Below, in pieces: positions 25,288 through 34,566 of a stretch of DNA of 64,000 bases. A program made the position numbers and the translations under genes. The DNA lies in contig NZ_CP041216.1 in assembly GCF_020511155.1 (NCBI RefSeq), forward strand, positions 3,286,001-3,350,000, given 5' to 3'. Numbering within the stretch: position 1 is the first letter of the stretch; the number at the start of each line of letters is the position of its first letter. The notes beneath the pieces were generated by a model. That model saw nothing but the letters and a program-made list of their open reading frames with translations, made no database searches and was not told the origin of the DNA. Source of the DNA: Shewanella glacialimarina. GTDB taxonomy: Bacteria; Pseudomonadota; Gammaproteobacteria; Enterobacterales; Shewanellaceae.

Positions 25288-25638
25288 TTATACCGAGAAG
25301 CTTGCGCCACAACCACAGGTTGTTGTGGCATTTGGATTCTTAACAAAGAAGCGTGAACCTTCTAAACCTGATGTGTAATCCACTTCACCACCCATAAGAT
25401 ACTGTAAGCTCATTGGATCAACCACTAGCTGTACGCCTTGCTTTTCAATAGTGAAGTCACCTTCGTTTACTTTTTCATCAAAAGTAAATCCATACTGAAA
25501 ACCTGAACAACCACCGCCGGTAACATAAACTCGCAGTTTTAATTCAGGGTTCTGTTCTTCTTCTAACAGCCCTTTTACCTTGCTCGCCGCCGCATCGGTA
25601 AATTGTATCGGCATTGCTGCATCAGTTTGTTCAGTCAT
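25288..25638 (-). CDS. erpA: Iron-sulfur cluster insertion protein ErpA
   Basis: A-type carrier that delivers Fe-S clusters to apoproteins, including the isoprenoid enzyme IspG. The 116 residues carry the three conserved cysteines: Cys44 in [10 protein letters not shown] and Cys108/Cys110 in the C-terminal TTCGCG, matching E. coli Cys42/106/108. It is downstream of the coiled-coil membrane gene on the minus strand, with about 95 bases between them. Confidence 0.97.
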   Translation of the reverse strand: MTEQTDAAMPIQFTDAAASKVKGLLEEEQNPELKLRVYVTGGGCSGFQYGFTFDEKVNEGDFTIEKQGVQLVVDPMSLQYLMGGEVDYTSGLEGSRFFVKNPNATTTCGCGASFSV

Positions 25639-25732
25639 TATTACCTCTTACTTCAATTTTCTGCTGCGAATTATCTAATACCTGACTGTTTTGTTCAAGT
25701 ATTACCCGCGCTTCTTTTTTACAGCCTGTGAC

Positions 25733-26455
25733 TTAAGTACCTGTTGAAACGATATCTTCAATATTATACACCTGCTCAACCACACCGCCTTTAATACCTC
25801 GGGCGGGTTTAACCTTCACTTTTATCCTAACACGCTGTAGGGTAAAGCTGTCCGGCAAAGTAACATCGACTTCCATTATATGGAAATATTTAAAATCGAT
25901 ATTATATTTTTTATCTGTCAATTTAGTTAAATTCAACTCAGATACTTGATTATTTTGCACACCTATAAAATCAGCATCAATTGACACGGTTAAGTTAGCT
26001 TGGCGTTTTTGTTGTTGAGTTAGGATAACTCTAAGCTGCTGTTGCTCTGGTAATATACCGCGGTTAAGCTCTACTCCGTGAATTAATACACCTTCAACCT
26101 CTGCGTCAGGAATCATTAAACTACGATAAAACGACAGCTCTTTTTCAAGATTTTTTTGATGAATTAATTGATCGCTAAACATTTGCTGCAAGTTTTTATT
26201 GGCTTCTTGTTCTATAGTTAGCGCAAGGTTGCGACTTGCGAGTGCTTTGGCTTGTAGATCAAGTTCGAGTATAAGCTTACGTTTACCACTTTCACTATTA
26301 GGTGCGGCTTCTGGTGCAAATGACAGCCAAATTTGATGACATAATGCGCCAGTGATAAATGCAATGAGCACTAATGTAATTAAATAAGTGCCTGAAGCGC
26401 GTTTTTGACGCTCAATTACTTTTAACTTATCCAGTAAACGATGATAATTTAGCAT
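25733..26455 (-). CDS. Single-pass membrane protein with coiled coil (DUF6776-like)
   Basis: A 240-residue protein with a short cytoplasmic N-terminus, one membrane helix (about 23-44), a coiled-coil-prone segment rich in E, L and Q (about 60-110) and a C-terminal beta-rich domain (about 118-235). Topology suggests the bulk is periplasmic. A related uncharacterised gene next to erpA occurs in Pseudomonas, and I think the family is DUF6776, though this is from memory. Its start is only 27 bases from the divergent CLC gene, leaving little room for two separate promoters. Confidence 0.65.
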   Translation of the reverse strand: MLNYHRLLDKLKVIERQKRASGTYLITLVLIAFITGALCHQIWLSFAPEAAPNSESGKRKLILELDLQAKALASRNLALTIEQEANKNLQQMFSDQLIHQKNLEKELSFYRSLMIPDAEVEGVLIHGVELNRGILPEQQQLRVILTQQQKRQANLTVSIDADFIGVQNNQVSELNLTKLTDKKYNIDFKYFHIMEVDVTLPDSFTLQRVRIKVKVKPARGIKGGVVEQVYNIEDIVSTGT

Positions 26456-26482
26456 TAGGTAACAAGCCCTTAATAAAATACA

Positions 26483-28243
26483 ATGTCCAAGTTAACACAG
26501 GGAAGCAAGAGCATCACAGTGCAACTTAAACTCAACAAAGCTGCCATTATTCACGCCAAGAGGGCAACACGCAAATATCTAAACAATGAATTTCGCGATA
26601 AATTATCACAGGCGAAGATCAGTGTTCAGTTATGTGCGTTAGCATTACTGTTTGCGATTATTGCATCCAGTGTGATTATTCTATTCCGTTTATTGCTGGT
26701 TTGGGCAGATATTTACAACCATACCGATGCAACCAACTTAAATAATATCCTATTAGATTGGCGTTCTTATCTACCTTTAATAGGTGCGCTACTGATTTGG
26801 TTATTATCGCTATTGGGATCTAAGCGCTATCGCCGTATGGGCATAGCTTATGTGTTACATAGATTCAAAATGCATTACGGTAAAGTGCCTCTTCAATCTG
26901 CTGCGGGACAATTTTTTCAAGCATTAATTGCACTAGTCACTAATTTTTCAGTCGGTCGTGAAGGCCCTGCGATTCATTTAGGTGCTGTGAGTGCTAGTGT
27001 AATGGCCGAGAAATTTAAATTACCTGACAACAGTGTCCGTATTATGTGTGCAAGTGGTATTGCAGCAGGAATAGCTGCAACCTTCAATGCCCCATTAGCC
27101 GCAGTACTTTTCGTATTTGAAGTGATTGTCAGAGAATATAAAATACATTACTTCTTCCCTATTATGTTGTCAGCCATTTGCGGTGCAGTATCAAGCCAAA
27201 TTGTATTTGGTAATGTGCACGAATATGACCTCATTAACGTTATTCGTATTCCACTAGACCATTACCCTATTTTATTACTGGGCGGTTTGGGCCTGGGTTG
27301 CACCGCCGCGCTGTTCAACCACACTTTATTAAAAGTTACTGCCACGGGCCAACATTGGCCATTAATATATCGGTTACTCATTGCGGGAACGGTTACCACC
27401 ATCATTGGCATATTATTGCCCCAAGCACTAGGTTCAGGCGATTTAGCCATACACGAAGCCATTAGCGAATCCCCTAACTTATGGTTTTTAATCGCCTTGT
27501 TGTTAGGCAAAATGTTGGCGACAATTGCGGCCATTGGATTAGGTGTACCTGGAGGATTAATTGGCCCCTTGTATGGTATAGGGGCTTTAGTTGGCGCTAT
27601 TTTAGCCTTAATCAGCAGTGCTTTATTTCCATCTATTGCGCCCTATGTAGGTCTTTATACCGTAATAGGCATGACAGCAATGATGGGAGTGTGTTTAAGT
27701 GCGCCACTTGCGGCCTTGGTCGCGTTACTTGAATTAACCAATGACGCCTCCATTATTTTACCGGCAATGTTTGTCACAATCCCCGCTTTTTTAGTTGCTT
27801 ATCAAGGATTCAATACTAGCTCTATTTTTATTAAACAACTTGAAATAATGGGATTAGATTATAAAGTCGCGCCGATGAATCAGGGGCTGCAGAAAAAAGG
27901 TGTACGGGTACTGATGAATAGGCGTTTCGTTGTAGTCAATGACGATAACGAATTATTACTTGAAGTATTGAAACGCGCCGAAGGTCGACCTGTGTTAGTC
28001 CGCAATGCAGAAGGCCAAATTGAAATGTTGCGCTTAGAAATTCAGTCATTTGAGGACGAAACCACCCTATCCCGCCACCCAATGGTTGGCTTACCTGACT
28101 CAGCTACACTTAATGAAGCTTATGAAGCATTAGCGGCTAAACGCACTGGAGAAGTGTATATTTACCGTAACAGCCCTAATAATGTCATTGGCGTGATCAG
28201 CTGGGCAAACTTACTCCAAGAAATACGCTCTGGACAAGAATAG
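26483..28243 (+). CDS. CLC-family chloride channel/transporter with CBS domains
   Basis: A 586-residue CLC protein with ten or more membrane helices (about 45-445) and a C-terminal pair of CBS domains (about 460-580). The selectivity motif GREGPAIHLG is present, with gating glutamate Glu160, and GVPGGLIGP forms the second ion-binding loop. By eye, the position of the E. coli internal proton glutamate (Glu203) is Val214, next to Glu213, as in channel-type CLCs. There is no obvious Shine-Dalgarno sequence before the ATG. The Bax-like gene follows after nine bases. Confidence 0.9.
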   Translation: MSKLTQGSKSITVQLKLNKAAIIHAKRATRKYLNNEFRDKLSQAKISVQLCALALLFAIIASSVIILFRLLLVWADIYNHTDATNLNNILLDWRSYLPLIGALLIWLLSLLGSKRYRRMGIAYVLHRFKMHYGKVPLQSAAGQFFQALIALVTNFSVGREGPAIHLGAVSASVMAEKFKLPDNSVRIMCASGIAAGIAATFNAPLAAVLFVFEVIVREYKIHYFFPIMLSAICGAVSSQIVFGNVHEYDLINVIRIPLDHYPILLLGGLGLGCTAALFNHTLLKVTATGQHWPLIYRLLIAGTVTTIIGILLPQALGSGDLAIHEAISESPNLWFLIALLLGKMLATIAAIGLGVPGGLIGPLYGIGALVGAILALISSALFPSIAPYVGLYTVIGMTAMMGVCLSAPLAALVALLELTNDASIILPAMFVTIPAFLVAYQGFNTSSIFIKQLEIMGLDYKVAPMNQGLQKKGVRVLMNRRFVVVNDDNELLLEVLKRAEGRPVLVRNAEGQIEMLRLEIQSFEDETTLSRHPMVGLPDSATLNEAYEALAAKRTGEVYIYRNSPNNVIGVISWANLLQEIRSGQE

Positions 28244-28252
28244 GCAAAATAT

Positions 28253-29362
28253 ATGAAGATAATAAGCAAAAGAGTATTGGCATTTGTGTGCTTATTGGCC
28301 CTATTTATAATAATTTATGTCGCCATAATATCAGCACAAAATACCACATCAAAAAACGATGAGCGCGACTCAGCTAAGCATATAGCAACCGTGGCGACAA
28401 AAATTGAAGCTAGCAATAATGATCAAACTTCCTCATTAGACATTCAGGTTGCACCTTTAACTGAGTTTGCTGATAACTTACCCGATCAATTGCAAAATAG
28501 TTTTGCTTTAATCTCAGATAATCGCCCTACAAAAAAACCTAAAAAAGTGCTGGTGTATTCTCTAGACAATATCAAAAACTTATTTGATTCAATTAACTAT
28601 AACTCGAAAAGTTGGCAGCAAGGTAATCGCGAAGTTCCTCGTTTGACCTTTGAAACCGTCACTGAAAAATGGCAGCAAAACGCCCATAACATTCCGGTTG
28701 ATGAAAAGAAAATGATTTTCTTTCGCTTAATGGCGCCACTCATTTTACTCAGTAATGAAAAAATGTTGCTAGAACGGCGATATATTGAAATTAGCGCTAA
28801 CGACGACGACACAGTATTGAAGTTAGCTCAAAAATATAAAGTAATTGACTCGACCGTATTAGATAGCAAGACAACTCTAACCGATGAACAAAAAGCGACT
28901 CTACTTAATAGAGTTGATATTGTGCCTCCTTCGTTAGTATTAGCACAGGCTGCAGAAGAAAGCGGCTGGGCAACATCACGTTTTACCGTTGAAGGTAACG
29001 CTTTTTTTGGTCAATGGGACTTTAGCGGTAATGGTATGATGCCTAAGCAGCAACGCACAGAATTAGGTAATTACGGTATCGCGCGTTTTGATTCGCCACT
29101 TGAGTCCGTTATAGGTTATTTAATCAATATCAACACCCATGATGCCTATCAAGAACTGCGTAATTTACGCGCTAAATTTAGGCGAAACAATCAGCCCATT
29201 ACCGGTCTTGAACTTGCTGGTACATTAGATAAGTATTCTGAACGTGGTCAGGCTTATATTGACGGTCTGCGCAACATGATTAGCTACAACCAATTAGAAC
29301 AAGTTGATGAGGCTTATTTATCTGACGATGATCCCATTCATTTGATGACAGGTAATCCGTAA
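28253..29362 (+). CDS. Bax-like membrane-anchored N-acetylglucosaminidase
   Basis: A 369-residue protein with an N-terminal membrane anchor (about 8-30), a variable linker and a C-terminal glucosaminidase-type (FlgJ/Bax-like, GH73-related) domain (about 205-350). The likely catalytic glutamate is in LAQAAEESGWATSRF, followed by EGNAFFGQW. Such enzymes cut the glycan strands of peptidoglycan. It begins nine bases after the CLC gene and is probably co-transcribed with it. Confidence 0.85.
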   Translation: MKIISKRVLAFVCLLALFIIIYVAIISAQNTTSKNDERDSAKHIATVATKIEASNNDQTSSLDIQVAPLTEFADNLPDQLQNSFALISDNRPTKKPKKVLVYSLDNIKNLFDSINYNSKSWQQGNREVPRLTFETVTEKWQQNAHNIPVDEKKMIFFRLMAPLILLSNEKMLLERRYIEISANDDDTVLKLAQKYKVIDSTVLDSKTTLTDEQKATLLNRVDIVPPSLVLAQAAEESGWATSRFTVEGNAFFGQWDFSGNGMMPKQQRTELGNYGIARFDSPLESVIGYLININTHDAYQELRNLRAKFRRNNQPITGLELAGTLDKYSERGQAYIDGLRNMISYNQLEQVDEAYLSDDDPIHLMTGNP

Positions 29363-29483
29363 GCTAGTTTATCTGTACAAAATAGTCTGCTACAATTTCG
29401 TCTCAGCCCCCCTACATAACTTGGGTAGATTAACTGCTTCTAAAAGTCAGTGATTTACCCCCTAAACATTGGAAATCAGGCTG

Positions 29484-30503
29484 ATGACTCAGTTCGAAGG
29501 TTCGCATATCCTTTCCGTAAACCAGTTAAATCTGGATTCAATTGCCACTATTTTTGATGTTGCTAACAAAATGACTCCCTATGCTTTGCGTGAAAAACGC
29601 ACTAAAGTATTAGAAGGTGCGATTTTGGGTAACTTATTTTTTGAACCCAGCACTCGAACCCGTGTCAGCTTTGGCTGTGCATTTAATCTATTAGGTGGAC
29701 ATGTACGTGAAACAACAGGAATGGCGTCTTCCTCGCTATCTAAAGGTGAATCGTTATATGACACCGCTCGCGTGTTATCGACATATTCTGATGTGATCGC
29801 CATGCGCCACCCAGATGCCTACTCAGTAAAAGAGTTTGCTGAAGGCAGTCGAGTACCGGTAATTAACGGTGGTGACGGTCCAAATGAGCATCCGACACAG
29901 GCATTACTGGATTTATTTACCATTAAAAAAGAACTCAGTCATTCAGGCATGGGCATTGATGGTATGCATATTGCGATGGTCGGCGATTTAAAATACGGCA
30001 GAACAGTGCATTCGCTGTCACGTTTACTTTGCATGTATAAAAACATTCAGTTCACATTAATCTCACCAACTGAATTAGCAATGCCTGACTATGTGATCAC
30101 TGACATTGAAAATGCTGGCCATAAGATCAAAATAACCGAACAACTTGAAGGTAATTTACATCAGGCGGATATTCTTTATTTAACCCGAATTCAAGAAGAG
30201 CGCTTCCCTTCACAGGAAGAAGCCAACAAGTATCGGGGTAAATTCCGTTTAAATCACAATATTTACACCCAACATTGCAAGTCAAACACAGTGATCATGC
30301 ATCCTTTGCCACGGGACTCTCGTGAACAGGCAAATGAACTGGACAATGATTTAAATAGTCACCCAAGTTTGGCGATTTTTCGTCAAGCCGACAATGGTTT
30401 ATTGATCCGCATGGCACTGTTTGCATTAACTTTAGGTGTTGAAAATCAACTCGAAAAATATGAGTGCCCAGTTAACTGGTATTCACGTAAAGCTGATCGT
30501 TAA
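29484..30503 (+). CDS. pyrB: Aspartate carbamoyltransferase catalytic chain
   Basis: Condenses carbamoyl phosphate with aspartate in pyrimidine synthesis. From the ATG at 29484 the protein has 339 residues; the frame extends to TTG 29469, but CAGG eight bases before the ATG favours the shorter form. Signatures are the carbamoyl phosphate-binding FFEPSTRTRVSFG, NGGDGPNEHPTQALLDL and MHPLPRDSREQ. It is longer than the E. coli chain (311) and has no pyrI regulatory gene next to it; hemL follows after 27 bases. Confidence 0.95.
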   Translation: MTQFEGSHILSVNQLNLDSIATIFDVANKMTPYALREKRTKVLEGAILGNLFFEPSTRTRVSFGCAFNLLGGHVRETTGMASSSLSKGESLYDTARVLSTYSDVIAMRHPDAYSVKEFAEGSRVPVINGGDGPNEHPTQALLDLFTIKKELSHSGMGIDGMHIAMVGDLKYGRTVHSLSRLLCMYKNIQFTLISPTELAMPDYVITDIENAGHKIKITEQLEGNLHQADILYLTRIQEERFPSQEEANKYRGKFRLNHNIYTQHCKSNTVIMHPLPRDSREQANELDNDLNSHPSLAIFRQADNGLLIRMALFALTLGVENQLEKYECPVNWYSRKADR

Positions 30504-30530
30504 TCAGCAGCAATAAATTAAGGATTAAAG

Positions 30531-31817
30531 ATGACCCGTTCCGAAACACTATTTGAACAGGCTAAAAAAACCATTCCAGGCGGCGTAAACTCGCCAGTTC
30601 GCGCATTTAACGGCGTTGGTGGTTCACCATTATTTATCGAAAAAGCCGACGGTGCTTATATCTATGATGCCGATGGTAAAAAATATATCGATTATGTCGG
30701 GTCATGGGGACCGATGATTTTAGGCCATAATCATCCTAAAATTCGCCAAGCGGTACTAGATGCTGTTGAAAATGGTTTATCTTTTGGTGCACCGACAGAG
30801 CTTGAAGTCAAAATGGCTGAAAAAGTCATTTCAATGGTGCCATCAATAGAACAAGTTCGTATGGTCAGTTCTGGTACTGAAGCCACCATGAGTGCAATCC
30901 GTTTAGCACGTGGTTTTACTAACCGTGACAATATTTTAAAATTTGAAGGCTGTTACCACGGTCATGCTGATTGCTTATTAGTGAAGGCGGGGTCTGGCGC
31001 ATTAACTCTAGGGCAACCAAGCTCTCCTGGTATTCCAGAAGATTTTGCTAAGCACACCTTAACCGCAACCTATAACGACCTTGATTCTGTGCGCGCTATA
31101 TTTGAGCAGAACCCAGAAAGTATCGCTTGTATCATCCTTGAGCCCGTTGCTGGCAACATGAACTGTATTCCACCGATTGAAGGTTTCTTGCAAGGCTTGC
31201 GTGCTATTTGTGATGAATTTGGTGCCTTGCTGATCATTGATGAAGTTATGACAGGTTTTCGAGTCTCTATGAGCGGTGCACAGGGGTACTACGGCGTAAC
31301 GCCAGACTTAACCACACTTGGTAAAGTAATTGGTGGTGGCATGCCTGTAGGCGCATTTGGTGGCCGTAAAGATATCATGCAGTTCATTGCTCCAACCGGC
31401 CCTGTCTATCAAGCTGGTACCTTGTCTGGTAACCCTATTGCAATGTCAGCAGGTTTAGCCCAAATGGATGCATTATGTGAGCCTGGTTTATACCAAGCGC
31501 TTGCAGATAAAACTAAACGCGTGGCTGAGGGCTTCAAAGCTGCAGCAGACAAGCATGGTATACCATTAAATATTACTTATGTAGGCGGCATGTTTGGTTT
31601 CTTCTTCACTGAAGATAAAACGCCAATGACTTCGTTTGCTCAAGTGACTAAATGCAACATGGAGCACTTCCGTCATTTTTATCATGCTATGTTAGATGAA
31701 GGTATTTATTTGGCGCCGAGTGCTTATGAAGCAGGCTTCATGTCAATGGCCCATGGTGATGCTGAAATTGAATATACTCTAGCCGCTGTTGACCGTATTT
31801 TTGCGGCAATGAAATAA
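30531..31817 (+). CDS. hemL: Glutamate-1-semialdehyde 2,1-aminomutase
   Basis: Makes 5-aminolevulinate, the first committed tetrapyrrole precursor in the C5 pathway. The 428 residues are the normal length. PLP enzyme signatures are [17 protein letters not shown], the cofactor-binding [12 protein letters not shown] and the Schiff-base lysine in [26 protein letters not shown] precedes the ATG. It lies 27 bases after pyrB and is closed by a hairpin terminator. Confidence 0.97.
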   Translation: MTRSETLFEQAKKTIPGGVNSPVRAFNGVGGSPLFIEKADGAYIYDADGKKYIDYVGSWGPMILGHNHPKIRQAVLDAVENGLSFGAPTELEVKMAEKVISMVPSIEQVRMVSSGTEATMSAIRLARGFTNRDNILKFEGCYHGHADCLLVKAGSGALTLGQPSSPGIPEDFAKHTLTATYNDLDSVRAIFEQNPESIACIILEPVAGNMNCIPPIEGFLQGLRAICDEFGALLIIDEVMTGFRVSMSGAQGYYGVTPDLTTLGKVIGGGMPVGAFGGRKDIMQFIAPTGPVYQAGTLSGNPIAMSAGLAQMDALCEPGLYQALADKTKRVAEGFKAAADKHGIPLNITYVGGMFGFFFTEDKTPMTSFAQVTKCNMEHFRHFYHAMLDEGIYLAPSAYEAGFMSMAHGDAEIEYTLAAVDRIFAAMK

Positions 31818-32139
31818 ATCAGTCTCATCGTTTAAGTCTATTTTAGCTTAGACAGACTGCTGATAACAAAAATAGGATAAATAACTAAGTTGTTTATCCT
31901 ATTTTTTATTTGTATTAACAAATTCCTACTTATCTTCACTGTAATCATTTTTTATCCACTACTTTGGTCGATTATTGACAAAATAACTGTGATCTCAGTT
32001 GCGAAACTCCCTGTTGTGTGATTTGATCGCACCGCCCTACCGGAAGCTTAATTTAACCTTAAAACAGGCCTAAATTAAGTTAGCAAAAATTCACGGTAAT
32101 GATGTTAATTACCTACAACATAGAGTTGGAATTGCAGTC
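31818..32139. other. Gene-free region between hemL and nhaD
   Basis: About 320 bases. It holds the hemL terminator at 31868-31907 and presumably the nhaD promoter and leader in the remaining 230 AT-rich bases. No clear promoter pair or operator stands out. Confidence 0.5.
31868..31907 (+). terminator. Terminator of hemL
   Basis: AAAATAGGATAAA paired with TTTATCCTATTTT over an 11-base loop, continuing into a T-rich tail. Confidence 0.8.
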
Positions 32140-33387
32140 ATGCTACATACCTTTCTTATCTCACTTGCAATACTTGCGCTGTTAAGTATTGTGCTTGAAG
32201 AAGTTACTCACATTAATAAAGCCAAAACTACCTTATTTTTAGGCTGTATTTCCTGGATAACCTTATTTATTGCCGCTCAGTCTCCTGAACAAACGGCCAT
32301 TATCTCAGAAGAGTTAAATGAAAACTTATTAGAAATTGCCACATTATGGCTATTTTTAATGTCCACAATGACCTTTGTTGCCTATCTGAATGCCAAAGGT
32401 ATGATCCAAATGATAGTGCAAAAAATCTTTCCACAGCAGGTTTCTGTGCGAGTGCTGATGGTGCAAGTAGGATTTTTTTCATTAATCCTTTCGACATTTT
32501 GTGACAACGTCACCGCAACCTTAGTATCACTAGGCTTATTAACAACCTTTAACTTAGACAGCCAAATGCGTCGTCGTATGGCTGTGCTAATTATATTTGC
32601 GGTTAACTCAGGTGGTGTAGCGCTCATTACCGGTGATGTGACCACTTTGATGATTTTCCTTGCAGGAAAAGTGCATATTTCTGAACTGCTAGTACTGTTT
32701 ATCCCAGCTTCTGTTAGCGTACTGCTATTAGCGGTATTGTTTTCATTAAAGGCCGAAGGCTCTGTTAACACTACCCCCGTAACACAAATTTACCAGACCA
32801 CTGATATCATCATTGGGTTAATATTTTTAACCACAATCGTGTTAACTATGGTGTTAAACGTGCTGTTTGGTATTCCGCCAGTACTGACCTTCTTAGCAGG
32901 CTTATCAGTGATGTTTTTAGTCGGTCGCAGCAGTAAATCTAAAGATGAAGAGGTACAGATTTTAGAATACATCCGTCAGGTCGAATTCGATACTCTGTTG
33001 TTCTTCCTTGGTATTTTATTATTGGTCGGCATGCTTAAAGAAATCGGCACATTACATTTATTGACCGAAGTCTATACAATGTATGACCCAAGTATTTCTA
33101 ACTTTTTTGCTGGCGTAGGTTCAGCTGTGCTAGATAACGTGCCACTAACGGCTGCTTTACTAAAAGCGGATCCAGTATTAACAACCTCACAGTGGCTAGG
33201 ACTAACTTACTCTGTGGGCGTGGGTGGATCGTTATTAGTGATAGGTTCAGCGGCGGGTATCATTGCGATGAGTAAGGTACAAGAACTGACTTTTGTGAGC
33301 TACTTGAAATACGTTCCCGCGTTATTACTGTGTTATTGCGTCGGATATTCACTGACGTTATTTTTAGCTAATCATCTACATGGCTAA
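32140..33387 (+). CDS. nhaD: Na+/H+ antiporter NhaD
   Basis: A 415-residue inner-membrane antiporter of the ion transporter superfamily with about twelve hydrophobic segments. It begins directly with a membrane helix and the EEVTHINKAKTTLFLG segment typical of NhaD. Two matching half-repeat motifs are visible: FCDNVTATLVSLGLL near residue 123 and AVLDNVPLTAALL near residue 330, each with the conserved Asp-Asn of the ion site. NhaD exchanges Na+ or Li+ for protons, fitting a marine organism. It is a single-gene unit. Confidence 0.92.
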   Translation: MLHTFLISLAILALLSIVLEEVTHINKAKTTLFLGCISWITLFIAAQSPEQTAIISEELNENLLEIATLWLFLMSTMTFVAYLNAKGMIQMIVQKIFPQQVSVRVLMVQVGFFSLILSTFCDNVTATLVSLGLLTTFNLDSQMRRRMAVLIIFAVNSGGVALITGDVTTLMIFLAGKVHISELLVLFIPASVSVLLLAVLFSLKAEGSVNTTPVTQIYQTTDIIIGLIFLTTIVLTMVLNVLFGIPPVLTFLAGLSVMFLVGRSSKSKDEEVQILEYIRQVEFDTLLFFLGILLLVGMLKEIGTLHLLTEVYTMYDPSISNFFAGVGSAVLDNVPLTAALLKADPVLTTSQWLGLTYSVGVGGSLLVIGSAAGIIAMSKVQELTFVSYLKYVPALLLCYCVGYSLTLFLANHLHG

Positions 33388-33440
33388 TCACAACATAAAT
33401 AACTCCGCTATGCTTCAGTAAAATCAGCTGAGTTAAGATC

Positions 33441-33467
33441 AAAAAAGGCGCTAGTTGCGCCTTTTTT
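33441..33467. terminator. Bidirectional terminator between nhaD and gspB
   Basis: AAAAAAGGCGC-TAGTT-GCGCCTTTTTT between convergent genes. Confidence 0.93.
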
Positions 33468-33483
33468 CTTACCACATTCATAC

Positions 33484-34566
33484 CTATATCGCCGGCACTT
33501 TAAACTCTTGGCCATTAATGTCTAAAATAATATCTCTTGGGCGAATTTCTATAATAGTTAATTTACCCTGGATCATATCGCCCTGTTGTAACTCTTTACC
33601 ATCAACATTTAGCCAGCGATTATTGGGGTCGCTTGAATACACATGAGCAACAATATTAAACTCAGGCACGCTAAGCTGAATACTGGCAGGCAGATCACCG
33701 TATTTCGGAATACCTTGTGGCTTTGGGTGAGGAATTGGGTCTAATTTGGCTTCAGTAACATCTTTGTTTGCTGATTGCTCATACTCAACATCTTTCAATG
33801 CCGCCGCAAAAGCACTTGCTAGATTACTATCACGGTTGGCATCGCGATTACTCTCCGGTTGACGCACAGATTTAAAATCCACTTCATTGGCAGCCATATT
33901 AACTTGTAACTTCAACGCTTCTAATTCTTTTAATCCACGTTGATTCGCGTTAGCACCTAGAATAATTGGCTCAATCTCTTCAACATCATTGTTTTGAATC
34001 ACATTAGAATGCTGATATGCCTGCTGTAATTGTTGATCGTATTGCTGACTAAGTTGTTGTAATTGAGTTAACGACAACTGCTTATCATCCATATTAGTCC
34101 CTTGCTGGGAGCTATCATTAAATGAGTTAGTTGATGCTTGATACATCAAGCTAGGTTGCGAGTCGTTCATTGCTATGGCTGCCAATAGAGGCTTAGCCAT
34201 AGGTAATGCGACCTTACCCGCTAAACTAAACTCCTCACTAACATTGGCCTCAGGCATCACTTCCAAAGCTTGTGAAGCAACAACTTGCGGAGCGGATTTT
34301 TGTTGCGCAGTAGCAGGCACGATAGCGGCTTGTTGAGTGTTATCGCTAACTATTTGAGGCCGCTTATGAGATGCATCCAACAAAGTATCTAAAGCCCACG
34401 CCCCCATAATGGCCGCCGACACTGCAACGCTAAGTAGCGTTAGCTTCATAATCATTGGTCGCTTGGGTTTAACCGGTGGTAAAACCGGACGCGGCGTCAT
34501 TATAGCGTCATGCACACCCGTTGATTGTTGTTTTTGCTTGCTTACCGCATCCAATAGTATCGACAT
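33484..34566 (-). CDS. gspB: General secretion pathway protein B
   Basis: A 360-residue GspB/ExeB-type protein: MSILLDAVSKQKQQ, a single membrane helix (about 39-60), a long Gln-rich low-complexity periplasmic linker (about 70-290) and the C-terminal GspB beta domain (about 295-360, with IVAHVYSSDPNNRW). ExeB works with ExeA to insert the type II secretion secretin through peptidoglycan. Its start overlaps the gspA stop by one base, so the two are translationally coupled. No other gsp gene lies in the window. Confidence 0.9.
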   Translation of the reverse strand: MSILLDAVSKQKQQSTGVHDAIMTPRPVLPPVKPKRPMIMKLTLLSVAVSAAIMGAWALDTLLDASHKRPQIVSDNTQQAAIVPATAQQKSAPQVVASQALEVMPEANVSEEFSLAGKVALPMAKPLLAAIAMNDSQPSLMYQASTNSFNDSSQQGTNMDDKQLSLTQLQQLSQQYDQQLQQAYQHSNVIQNNDVEEIEPIILGANANQRGLKELEALKLQVNMAANEVDFKSVRQPESNRDANRDSNLASAFAAALKDVEYEQSANKDVTEAKLDPIPHPKPQGIPKYGDLPASIQLSVPEFNIVAHVYSSDPNNRWLNVDGKELQQGDMIQGKLTIIEIRPRDIILDINGQEFKVPAI

